From NCBI GenBank assembly GCA_034766995.1, contig CM068315.1, positions 53,315,556 through 53,379,555 on the forward strand: a DNA stretch of 64,000 nucleotides, in the 5' to 3' direction. The notes below the pieces were generated by a model. The model was not told the origin of the DNA. It did not search any database and saw only the letters and a list, made by a program, of their open reading frames with translations. This document shows, piece after piece, positions 12,849-21,942 of the stretch. Positions within the stretch are counted from its first letter, which is position 1; each line of letters begins with the position of its first letter. Origin of the DNA: Acanthacorydalis orientalis (lineage: Eukaryota; Arthropoda; Insecta; Megaloptera; Corydalidae). A program made the position numbers and the translations under genes.

Positions 12849-13548
12849 CACTCAAACCCTCTATGATACGGTTAGTTCGTTCCGTGTTGTAGCGCATGCA
12901 TTCCGTCTTATATCGAAACCGTGTTCTCGGTGTGTCGTGCTATATCGAAATTGTGTTTTATTTCAAGTATTTTTAATGATTTTAAGAATTCTCATACATT
13001 AAACCAAAAATTAACAAAAATTCAACATTTTTGTAAAACTGAAAAATGCAAATTCCAGCTATAATAAGGACTTATTAAAAACAATTCATTAATTTTCATC
13101 ATCACTATCACCTAAAACCACTGTTCGTCTAACATTTTTTTCTTTGAATGGGCTGAAGGTCCTAATCATTTGCTATATGTTCATTATTGAGTCTAACTGA
13201 ATTAGTTGTCGACATCGATGCGTTCTTACTTTGTAATTCTTCTAAAATTTCTTGATAAGGAGCCAAGCAGCTCTGCAGTTCTCCTTTAAATTTTCCACCA
13301 CGCACTACTTAAAGATCTTTTTCAATGAAATAAAATTCTAATTATTACGGAGAATTCCCTGTTTATGTCAACTAAAACAGTGCGATGAAACCATTCGTGC
13401 TGCATGAGGGTTGCCCAAGTTTATTGAGTAGCGGTATATGAAAACCGTGTTATAAGAATATCGTGTTTTAGGAAGGCTGTCACAATTTTTGCACCGTGTT
13501 ATATCGAAACCATGTTTTCAGAGTACAGTGTTATATGAAGGTTGAGTG
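12849..13548 (-). mobile_element. Tigger (pogo-type) element, deleted
   Basis: Terminal inverted repeats: the left end reads CACTCAAACCCTCTATGATA, and the reverse complement of the right end reads CACTCAACCTTCATATAACA. A second subterminal motif, TTATATCGAAACC, occurs near both ends. The right end is followed by TA; the expected TA on the left has decayed. The length of 700 bp compares with about 2.5 kb for complete Tigger elements, so most of the transposase is gone. A C-terminal transposase fragment on the minus strand gives the orientation. It abuts the Helitron-like element at 13568. Confidence 0.8.
13150..13312 (-). pseudogene. Tigger transposase C-terminal fragment
   Basis: The minus strand reads GKFKGELQSCLAPYQEILEE, which matches the conserved tail of Tigger transposases (FKxELxxCLxxYxEIYxEL). 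The same tail is readable in the Tigger relics at 21.5 and 31.6 kb. The DDE catalytic core and CENP-B-like DNA-binding domain are missing. It is inactive. Confidence 0.7.
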
Positions 13549-13567
13549 TATATATAAATATGTATAA

Positions 13568-13649
13568 TCAAAATTATCCACAACAAACTTTATAAAACAA
13601 CACATTTCAAAAATAATCTATCTGCGAGAATGTTTATATAGACATACTA

Positions 13650-13711
<62 letters not shown>

Positions 13712-13843
13712 ATGACGCTGACATATTTATTTGACATGACTTCTATGATACCCAAATATGTTTATTGTTTCATTCTTTTACCTGCATATGTTTATAACCG
13801 AAAAAGTAGGCGAGCGTAGCAAGCAAGAAGCGAAGCTCCCTAG
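13568..13843 (+). mobile_element. Helitron-like non-autonomous element, copy A
   Basis: It starts with TC (A|TCAAAATTATCCACAAC), has a short terminal hairpin (AGC-GAA-GCT at about 13829-13837) and ends CTAG|T, so it sits between A and T. These are Helitron signatures. The same sequence recurs at 40448-40756, 50962-51169 and 51189-51363 on the other strand. Shared blocks include the 5' ATTATCCACA start, GTTTATTGTTTCATTC and GGCGAGCGTAGC just before the hairpin. An internal (TA)n occupies 13654-13709, the same place as in the copy at 40.4 kb. It has no coding capacity. Classification is inferred from end structure, not from a helicase gene. Confidence 0.6.
13654..13709. repeat. (TA)n microsatellite inside Helitron-like copy A
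   Basis: About 56 bp of alternating TA located at the same internal position as the 40613-40673 tract in copy B. Confidence 0.9.
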
Positions 13844-13920
13844 TATTTTAAATACACAAAAATGTTAAATTTTTAAAAATATGCATTACAAATTATAATT
13901 TTATTAACTACCATATATCT

Positions 13921-14431
13921 CGGCATATAAGGCGACCCTTAGAACGCAAAAAATTCTTCAAAAAATAGTGGATCGTCTTATACGCCCGATACAAAAACGG
14001 GACCTTTAAAATAACACGAATGATTCATTATGCTTGTATAGAAATTAAATTCTTTATTTTTTTTTTAAAAAAAAAAGGAATTTAATTTTGCTATATAACA
14101 TAAATTCGTTGAATAATTCAATTCAAAGAAACATTTTTGAAAATAAAATACACAGCCATAGCCTTCTAGATAAGAGCCGTGCACGACGTTTTAATACACA
14201 GTATGTCAAAACAAGATGTATCCAAACTAAATTCCGATTTTTGAAATTTTCAATCGAAAAATGTACTTAGCCTCATTACGTTTTTGGACATAAAATTGTA
14301 TTGTACCACGTGAAAGCGGTGCTCCATTCAGGATCGCCTTATACGATCGAGATATGATAAATGTATAAATTTTAACTTGAAATTTCGACCTCGTCTTATA
14401 CGTAGGTCGTATTATACGCCGAGATATACGG
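13921..14431. mobile_element. MITE with TA target duplication, full copy
   Basis: A 511-bp element flanked by TA on both sides. The left end reads CCATATATCTCGGCATATAA and the reverse complement of the right end reads CCGTATATCTCGGCGTATAA. Each terminus carries a second, inverted copy of the GTATAAGACGA motif (near 13968-13987 and 14390-14402), so four motif copies bracket the element. The interior is AT-rich with a poly(T)/poly(A) pair near 14052-14081, and there is no transposase. A truncated second copy lies at 43612-44020, with roughly 85% identity over the first 90 bases by eye. The superfamily is not certain; the TA duplication suggests Tc1/mariner/pogo. Confidence 0.85.
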
Positions 14432-15134
14432 TAGTTATAAGGAGGGCTATCCAACAAAATATCATTATTAGAAAAAAAGTTTAGTGAAAATGATTAGAAA
14501 CAAATGTCCAATATTTAAACAGACACGTGATCATTTGTTTTGAACAATAATACTGAATAATCACACTAATTATTATCTTTAATTATAAAACATCACTGAT
14601 ATAAACGTTTCTTTCAGTCATAAATTATTAACGAGTGTATCAAGAATATTACAATATAAATTGATAAAAACGATTCGTTCAATATATGTATATATATAAT
14701 GAACACATCTGTTTTCAATAGGCGACAACTAATTTAGAATTGTGAAGAAATTGGAACGCTGCGTAATTATTGAGACGTTCCAATAAGTTAGAAAGTGAAA
14801 ATAAAATAACTTCTAATATTTGTTCAGTTTCCCTGGAGAATAGTTTGTTAAATATATATTTATGGTACGCACATAAACGTACTTCTATTCCGCTACGTTA
14901 AATTACAACAGAACTTTTAACTTTCCGCAGATTTTTGTTATAACACACATTGCACTAAATAATAATTCCAATTTCTTCATTTCCTCTACAACAACACGTC
15001 TACTCGTATTTCTCCACTTGTCCATTTAACTCGAGCCAGCCAAAATCATTAAGAAGCACAAAGACATATTTCTTCGATGCTTATTATATAACAGAGAAAC
15101 ACGCTGTTGGCTTTATTTCTTCATATCTCTACAG

Positions 15135-15545
15135 TTGAATGAGATGCCATGCTGTGTTATTATCCAGAGCGAGCTACCCCGCTGTTGCAGTCGTCGAAAA
15201 ATTGCATCATTAAGGTTACTTTCGAGAAGTACACTCGCCCCGGCTCTAAAATACGTATTATATTTCGCAACGTCTGACGAAAAAGGAAGAAGTCGCGCGA
15301 TTACGTGCGATCGGCGCGAGACGGAAAAAGAAAGAAGAAAACGTCGCCATTCGGGTCACTCTAAAAACTCAGTTTCTGTAAGTGTTTTTTTTTTGCCTGA
15401 AGTCGCTCCACTATTGGGTACTGCTTCTCCTGCTGCTGGCTTTCTCGTGTCTCATTCTTTTCAATTTTAAGAGTTAAATCTGAAGTTTCCTGCGCGAAAT
15501 AAACGCTGAACACAGCGGTGCTCCCCTCGGTTTTTTACTTAAAGT
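15135..15545 (+). other. CpG-rich islet with splice-donor match; possible exon or promoter
   Basis: The stretch is strongly CpG-rich (for example GTCGCGCGATTACGTGCGAT near 15291). A plus-strand frame is open for 111 codons (15135-15470). An acceptor-like CCGCTGTTGCAG ends at about 15190, and a perfect donor core GTAAGT lies at about 15378, giving a possible exon of about 187 bases. The predicted peptide is basic (RRETEKERRKRRHSGHSK) and resembles nothing known to me. A promoter or first exon of a host gene is the best guess, but an accidental frame in CpG-rich DNA is also likely. Confidence 0.35.
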
Positions 15546-15887
15546 GCTTAGTTCTTGTCACAAACATTTAAGCGTACTACGTAGAGCTTGATTAAAAATT
15601 AGTGCGCAGATTGAATTATTTTCGTCGATATTACTTAAAGAAACGCGTTACATAAATTGTTTTTCTCATTAACGGTGCGCTTTACCGTTTGACACTATTC
15701 CTATTTAAATTAAATTTCCAGAAACTTTATACATTCTATTTGATTTTCAACAGAAAAAAAATCAGTTACATACTAGCATATTAATTAAAATAAAAAACTG
15801 AAATTACATTACAAAATAATAATAATAATAGTGTATTAATATAAAAGTGTAAATAATAAAATAAATATGCAATAAAACATTATGTAA

Positions 15888-15937
<50 letters not shown>

Positions 15938-16206
15938 CAAAACTACTGGCATATTTATAAATTTAATTAACATAAATAACAGACATAACACGTATGTTCC
16001 GTTCGATATTGCTATAAAATATATGCAAATGAAAATAATTTGGCAACTTTTTTGTGATGTAACAGTTACTTCTCCATTGCAATTTTCTAAATAAATTTAC
16101 TTACTACATATTATTAATTTGAAGCAATAATTTAATCTTCAAATAGAAATTCATTAACACATATGGAAACGATTTTTAATTTTAATTTAATTAATACATA
16201 TGTGTG

Positions 16207-16208
<2 letters not shown>

Positions 16209-16255
<47 letters not shown>
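16209..16255. repeat. (TA)n microsatellite
   Basis: About 47 bp of alternating TA. Confidence 0.93.
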
Positions 16256-16259
<4 letters not shown>

Positions 16260-16641
16260 TTAATGTTTAATCCTGTTATTAAAAAAAAGTTTCCTAAAAG
16301 AATTTAAAATTATAACGATATTATTAAAGAAAACTCAATGAATTACAAATATATTAATAACCACAATGAACGATTATACATTAGCCTTAAATAATATGAT
16401 CTAACTTTATTATTAAGCTAGTGGACTCTAACTGTATTATTTACACTTTTAATGGCATTTTGTAAATATATAATAGAAATAAATTTAATTAAAAATGTCA
16501 TAGAACGTAAATAAATGTAAATTAATAATATAACAAAATTGTACTTTTAATGGAAATACTGACAATTGTAATCCTATTGTATTTTTAATTCCACAATGTA
16601 ATAAATTGAATAATAATTACAAAAGGAAAAGTATTTATCTA

Positions 16642-16715
16642 CTCTCTCTCCTCTCTCTCTCTCTATATATATATACACGTATTTATACATATACAACCCA
16701 TATATATATGTATGG

Positions 16716-16779
<64 letters not shown>
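16642..16779. repeat. Palindromic compound microsatellite (CT)n(TA)n...(TA)n(GA)n
   Basis: A 23-base CT run (one CC interruption) joined to TA repeats on the left mirrors a TA tract joined to a 23-base GA run on the right. Because CT and GA are complementary, the two arms can pair into a long hairpin or cruciform with a central loop of about 45 bases. Confidence 0.9.
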
Positions 16780-17079
16780 AGAAATAAAACATTAGAGAAC
16801 ATTTCAAAATTTTTAAAAAGTTACTACAGAAAATTTTATTGCAATTTTAATGCAAACTTTATGACAAGAACCACTCATTTAAGTACATTGTTATTAAGAT
16901 CTTGATTACAAATACAATATTATTACCTAATATTTATATATTATGTACCTTTATGTATGTATTCACTGACAGGCATAAATCAGTTTAATATATCCAAAAT
17001 AGTTTCGATTTATTACCAAAAAAAAAACATTTTCACAACTTTTAATTAAAAACATCAGTAATCAACGCGTGGTTTTCCA

Positions 17080-17460
17080 GTTAAAATTGCTTTATAAACG
17101 AAATATTAATACTCACTTAGCACTTTAAAACAACAACGATACGTTAAAAACGAGCCGGCGAAATGGAAACGGCGCACGAAAAAAGAAAAATCTTGATCAA
17201 ATATAATACATACACGACGACGTAAACGAAGATATCGCAAAATCTAACTGAACCATTCTTTTTCATAACGCGTCGTTTCGTCATTTTCCGTTACACGTCA
17301 TTTATGAATAAAAGCAATTTTATGCCTGTAATGGTGTAATGAACACATTTTTATAAAGTGTACGACGAAATCTTTGAAATTGAACGTAGCGCACATTCTT
17401 TACCGCATTTTTTTCGCGAAATGACGCAGTAGAATTAACGCTCTAATACGACTGCAGTAA
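17080..17460. other. CpG-richer islet
   Basis: Contains GAGCCGGCGAAATGGAAACG, AACGCGTCGTTTCGTC and TTTCGCGAAATGACGCAG in otherwise AT-rich DNA. No frame or motif allows a gene call; a regulatory role is possible. Confidence 0.25.
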
Positions 17461-17573
17461 ATGTTCATTCATTCCTGTTTCCTTTTCAATAATCCTACCT
17501 TATTTAGAGTTCTATATACGTGGTTTTTAAATTACACGAGTTTAATATGTACAAGCGAAAAGTGGTATGTCTG

Positions 17574-17606
<33 letters not shown>

Positions 17607-17817
17607 AAACAAGATCGTATGTTATATAAGTACTAACCTCCCGTAAAAAATGTTTTATTCGAAATAGAGTATTTTTCTTATTTATTTTAATTGCGGTACA
17701 TTGAGCATAACAAAGATAAATTCACAGAGTATTATATAGTCATAAGGGTAAAACACATCAATTACAACAATTTACTTATAAACATATTTCTCTACATGTA
17801 TATTTAAATATATATTA

Positions 17818-18711
17818 AGTGTACCGGAAAATAACGTCGTTTTTCCAATGAAACATGTAAATACCATCAACAATTGTATTTATTAAAAATTAATTTCAAA
17901 TATAATTCCCCTCGTTGAATACAACCATCGCCCATCTCTCAATCAACATTTTAATTCCTTTTTCATAAAAATCGGGAAAACTTTGAATTAAAATACTCAA
18001 CTAGTCCATTTTTGACCTATTCATAACTTTTAAAATTTCTACCATCTAAAAAATGTTGTATTGACCTGAAAAGACGATATTCGATGGTGCAAGATCTGGA
18101 GAGTACGGTGGATTGTTATCCATTCTAAGCTTTTAATTTTGTCCTTTGTAGTTTTTAAAACATGTAGTGGCCCATGTGACTCAGTTGACGCGGTATCCAT
18201 TTTTCCGGTCTCAACACCTTTCCAATTTTTTTAAAGTGTTCCTACACACTTGACCAACAGTATCCTAAATCGTCAGCAATTTTTCGAATAGTTAACGTTG
18301 ATTTTGGTTCAATTTCGGCAATTAAGATGTTTCCATCCACTTTTTTTGGTCTTCCACTTCTAGGACTATTCTTCATATCAAAGTTTTCCGATCGAAACTT
18401 TTTGAACCATCTCTGACATTTTCGAACATTCAAAACATCGCCTAATATGCAGCAAATGTTTCCAGTTGCATTATTTGCGGTCTCTCTCTTCAAAAATTGA
18501 AATGACATACAGTTGCGAATAAACCCTGCACTCGGAATAAATCCTTCCACTGCGAATGGGTATACTATTTTACTTTTAAAATATTAAAATAAAGTTTCAA
18601 GATGTTTACACAACGATATGACACAAAATATGTGATGACCGATCGACAGGTACAGCACAACTGGCCGTTGAAAATTGATATCGTAAAACGACATTCCTTT
18701 CCGGTACACCC
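17818..18711 (-). mobile_element. Internally deleted mariner, irritans-like protein
   Basis: An 894-bp element flanked by TA on both sides. Inward-reading ends are AGTGTACCGGAAAATAACGT (left) and GGGTGTACCGGAAAGGAATG (right), sharing GTGTACCGGAAA and then GTCGTTTT. The GGTGTAC...GGAATGTCG pattern resembles Mos1-type ends. The minus-strand transposase remnant runs from the right end; its central catalytic part is deleted at about 18170. A (TA)n/(TATG)n spacer of 67 bp separates it from the next element at 18779. Confidence 0.85.
17890..18550 (-). pseudogene. Mariner transposase, N- and C-termini joined
   Basis: From about 18540 downward the minus strand reads the N-terminal helix-turn-helix domain (CQRWFKKFRSENFD), the hinge SPRSGRP, the second helix-turn-helix (TIRKIADDLGYCWSSV) and IGKVLRPEKWIP. 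A deletion near 18170 then joins this to the terminal catalytic block NPPYSPDLAPSN, where the family has Asp at the last position, so the third catalytic Asp is lost. The tail KMLIERWAMVVFNEGNYI, read through a few frame changes, is a typical mariner C-terminus. The first and second catalytic Asp blocks are absent, so it is inactive. Confidence 0.82.
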
Positions 18712-18716
18712 TATAC

Positions 18717-18750
<34 letters not shown>

Positions 18751-18778
18751 ATGTACATGTAAACTACATACGTGTATA

Positions 18779-19623
18779 GTTTTTCAATAGAGATGCAATT
18801 TTTTAAGAATTTCACTAATATCAAACTGACAGCTGTATTTTTTTCTGACATTTGGTATGTTTTGACATTGCCATTTTTAGTTATAGATTCGTATAAAACA
18901 AAACAACGCAATGAAATAATACAATTGTATTATGGAAATGGTCGTTCTATAAAAAATACATTTCAGAAACTAACAGATATTTATTTTCGACGTACTCGTC
19001 CATCTGAATTAACAATTCTTCGATTGGCGAGTAAATTTGAAAAGACTGGATCGGTTAAAGATAAATAAACACCACCACCAAGTGTTCGTGGTGCTCGTTT
19101 TGAAGAAAATATTGACTTGGTCCGTGAAAGTGTATAGGAAGAGCAAGGAATGTCGATTCCGCTACGTTTACATCAAACGTTGAATTAACACAAGAACTGA
19201 AGCCAGCGGACCACATTCACTGTGTCGGAGATTTGTTAATTGGATACTGGAATAACATCACGGTGTTCCTGAAAGTCATCTTTAGCGATGAAGTTGCAAT
19301 TTGACACCGTTGGACTACTTTCTTTGGCGTCTAGTTAAACGACAGGTGTACACCAATACTCCTGAAACAATTTCCTATCTAAAAGATGAAATCCGAAGAG
19401 TAATTGGGGAGATAGAGACCCAGTTGTGTAGGAATATTATTGAAAATGTTAACAAAAGAATGGTTACTTGTAGAAAAGTAGACGACGGTCACTAACACAA
19501 TATTATTTTTCATTTGTAAATGGCATACTCCCACCTATTATTTACAATAAAGAAATTTGAAATTTATACGCAAATTCTGCGTTTTACTTCAAATTAAAAA
19601 AAATCCTCCTTACTGGAAAACTC
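18779..19623 (+). mobile_element. DD41D-type Tc1/mariner element, internally deleted
   Basis: An 845-bp element with TA on both sides. The left end reads GTTTTTCAATAGAGATGCAA. The reverse complement of the right end reads GAGTTTTCCAGTAAGGAGGA. The right end matches the end of the element at 54426 (ATTTTCCAATAAGGACG, then TTTTTTAATTTGAA), so the two belong to one family. The transposase lacks its centre. The neighbouring mariner at 17818-18711 is from a different family. Confidence 0.85.
18844..19493 (+). pseudogene. DD41D-type transposase, central domain deleted
   Basis: The N-terminal part reads NEIIQLYYGNGRSIKNTFQK then RPSELTILRLASKFEKTGSV, the DUF4817-type DNA-binding region of this group. 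After a stop at about 19068 the text continues as FEENIDLVRESV, another stop, then IFSDEVA, which holds the first catalytic Asp. A deletion near 19290 removes the second catalytic block and joins to NLTPLDYFLWRLVKRQVYTN, which carries the third Asp, and then to the C-terminus RRVIGEIETQLCRNIIENVN. Stops and the deletion make it inactive. The 54-kb relative keeps the missing second block. Confidence 0.85.
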
Positions 19624-19880
19624 TACATCTCAATAAAATATCTATAAAAATACATGAGAAGTTAACAGAAAACAATACATTATTGGACGATTGATTTATC
19701 GATAATAAAACCAAAATTATCTGAAGAGAGAACATGAAAGAGACAAATATAGTTTTGTATGCAAAAAAATATTCAGAAATGATCGATATTTCTAATATAT
19801 AGAACATGAAAAATACAAGAAAAAGTATATTTGAATTTCACAATCTTGAACAGCATATTGTCAACAAAACCTGGAAGAAA

Positions 19881-19881
<1 letters not shown>

Positions 19882-19959
<78 letters not shown>
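19882..19959. repeat. (AC)n(TA)n compound microsatellite
   Basis: About 16 bp of AC repeats followed by about 62 bp of alternating TA. Confidence 0.93.
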
Positions 19960-19961
<2 letters not shown>

Positions 19962-20437
19962 AACTATGAAACAATTCATCATCATGGTGTAGAATAAAAA
20001 CAAGGACGAGAACAAAAAAAGTCGTCTTTCACTCACAGCAGACACAGAAGTAAAACATCTTCTCTAATATTTACTCTACTTTTCCACTTGTATCTAAAAA
20101 GTGGAAAAATATGAACGAGGAATAAGAAATAAATCTGCCAGCTTAAAGGTTCTCTGACAGTCTGCGCGTAACAATACTCGTTCGAGCATTTCGCGCTGCC
20201 CGCTAAAACTCGTAGTGCCATTCGCAACCTACTTCTTATTCCGTGCGTCTTCATCATCACACTACCATTTCACTTAAGTGTTTTTACACAATGCAAAATA
20301 TCTATTTTTAATACGATTTGCTCGCACTCGAACTGTTTCCAAAAAACTATTCCAATAAAGTTCGCTTTTCAAAAATATGTAATTTCTATAATAACTCACA
20401 AACGATAAAAAAATGTTATACATACAAACACACATAC

Positions 20438-20487
<50 letters not shown>
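20438..20487. repeat. (TA)n microsatellite abutting Tigger
   Basis: About 50 bp of alternating TA ending directly at the first base of the Tigger terminal repeat. Confidence 0.92.
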
Positions 20488-20489
<2 letters not shown>

Positions 20490-20739
20490 CGTTCCTCGAT
20501 TTACGCGTTATCTTTTTACACGGTTTCACTTTAACGCGGATAAGAAAAATGATTTATTTAAAAAACAACCATTTCCACATTGTTTCAATTTTATTTAGTA
20601 AATTAAAGATCTGGATGACAGCGCACTCACTTCTTACTTATAGTGTTGTCAGTCTCATGGAAGAGGGACGGCCAATAAAAAATCTTGGACGGCCGATGCA
20701 GTTTAATGATTTTTTTTGTTTCAAAAGCAGAAAATTATA

Positions 20740-21660
20740 TCGAAGAAAAGAATCTTCTATTTAAGGTTCTATTGCTTATCGATAATGCACCTAACCCTCC
20801 ACAAAATATACAACAACTCAAAGAGGACAAAGATGGTCGTGAGGGTCGGGCGGAAGGGAGTAGAAGAGGGCCAGGAGGGATGGGTGGGTCGGGAGGAATG
20901 TTAAATTTTTATTTTATCGCCAAATACAATTTCTTTGATTCAGCCCTTATATCAAGGTATAACTTCCATTTTCATGACCTACTATATAAAACAGACATTT
21001 CAGAATATTTTGAATGAACTCCGCGACAGTGTGTCGCTTACAGTTATGGAAATTTAGAAAAAAATCGCAATTTTGTGTTGAGCATATCGCTTGGTCAACC
21101 AACGATATAAGACCAACAACCTTAAATGCCTGTTGGAAAGCAATTTGGTCAGAAGTACTAAAAAGTGGAAATACTGTTTCGCCAAAAAATAACGAATTTT
21201 CTCTTATTATAAATTTATCAGATTAATTAGGAGGCTTTCGACGATTTAAATATTGATGACATTGAAGAATTATTTGTCGAGCGAGAAATCAACGAAGAGG
21301 ATTTAATTAGCATGATAGCAAACATCGTTCTCGAGAATGGATCTACAAGTGATTCAAAACCTTAATTGTTCAAGGCAAAAAAATATTGACGAAGTTCTTC
21401 AATTAGCCAGTAAATTAGAAAATATGCTTTTGAAAATCGATCCTCATGTTGATCGAGCCACTAAATTTCAACGAGACCTAAAAAACATTTGCGTCCAGCA
21501 TGAAGAAATTTACAATGAAGTAATTAAAAATGAAAGACAACGACTGATCACCGATTTTTTCAAAGCTTAATAACGATAGTACCACTCTAAATCACCTTGA
21601 AATAGAAATGATCAATGATTATAAAGACGAAGATAGTGACTTTGAACCAGTGAGAAAGTA
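20740..21660 (+). pseudogene. Tigger transposase, C-terminal half, broken
   Basis: The frame reads LLLIDNAPNPPQNIQQLKED, containing a catalytic Asp in the conserved IDNAP motif. The G-rich insertion follows. In another frame comes PNTISLIQPLYQGITSIFM, the block that in the family reads QPLDQG; the catalytic Asp is replaced by Tyr. Next come the tail features RPTTLNACWKAIWSE (about 21110) and, after more frame changes, LQLASKLENMLLKIDP and FQRDLKNICVQHEEIYNEV (about 21395-21520), ending RLITDFFKA. The CENP-B-like N-terminus is absent. At least two frameshifts and the insertion make it inactive. Confidence 0.85.
20832..20898 (+). repeat. G-rich insertion with quadruplex motif
   Basis: About 66 bp, almost free of T and C on the plus strand, lie between two conserved transposase blocks that normally sit about ten residues apart. 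At 20877-20893 the sequence GGGATGGGTGGGTCGGG fits the four-tract G-quadruplex pattern with loops of 2, 1 and 2 bases, and further GGG runs lie upstream. It is the most G-rich segment noticed in this very AT-rich window. Confidence 0.8.
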
Positions 21661-21942
21661 AAGGATTAAAACATTTTCTTCATAATATTTTTTTCTAATA
21701 AATACAACTATTTAATTATTCCTTTATTTTAATTTTATTAGGTTTGTAGATTCGTTTTACAAACTTCTTTTTTTGTACCTCAATTTGACGTTTATATGAG
21801 TTCTGTATCTCAATTTACACGGATTTCGATATTCTGAAATGTATTTTCCAACTTTCAATAAGTTTCTTGCTTCAGTTTACATGACTTAGATTAACGAAAA
21901 TTTTCTTCGAACACATCTACCGCGTAAATCGAGGGTACGGTG

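Larger units (their letters stand above)
14432..17817. other. Spacer with CpG-rich islets and microsatellites
   Basis: No confirmed gene. It contains a CpG-rich islet at 15135-15545, a second at 17080-17460, (TA)n tracts at 15893-15934 and 16209-16255, and the palindromic compound microsatellite at 16642-16779. Confidence 0.55.
19626..20487. other. Spacer with microsatellites and a GC-richer islet
   Basis: It holds (AC)n(TA)n at 19882-19959, a GC-richer islet at about 20010-20260 with no recognisable coding content, and (TA)n at 20438-20487 that ends at the Tigger element. No gene is seen. Confidence 0.6.
20488..21942 (+). mobile_element. Tigger (pogo-type) element, 5' coding part deleted
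   Basis: About 1455 bp with TA at both ends. The left end reads CCCGTTCCTCGATTTACGCG. The reverse complement of the right end reads CACCGTACCCTCGATTTACG. Both show the CTCGATTTACGCG core typical of Tigger ends. Complete Tigger elements are about 2.5 kb; here the DNA-binding half of the transposase is missing and the rest is decayed. A G-rich insertion lies at 20832-20898. Confidence 0.87.
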
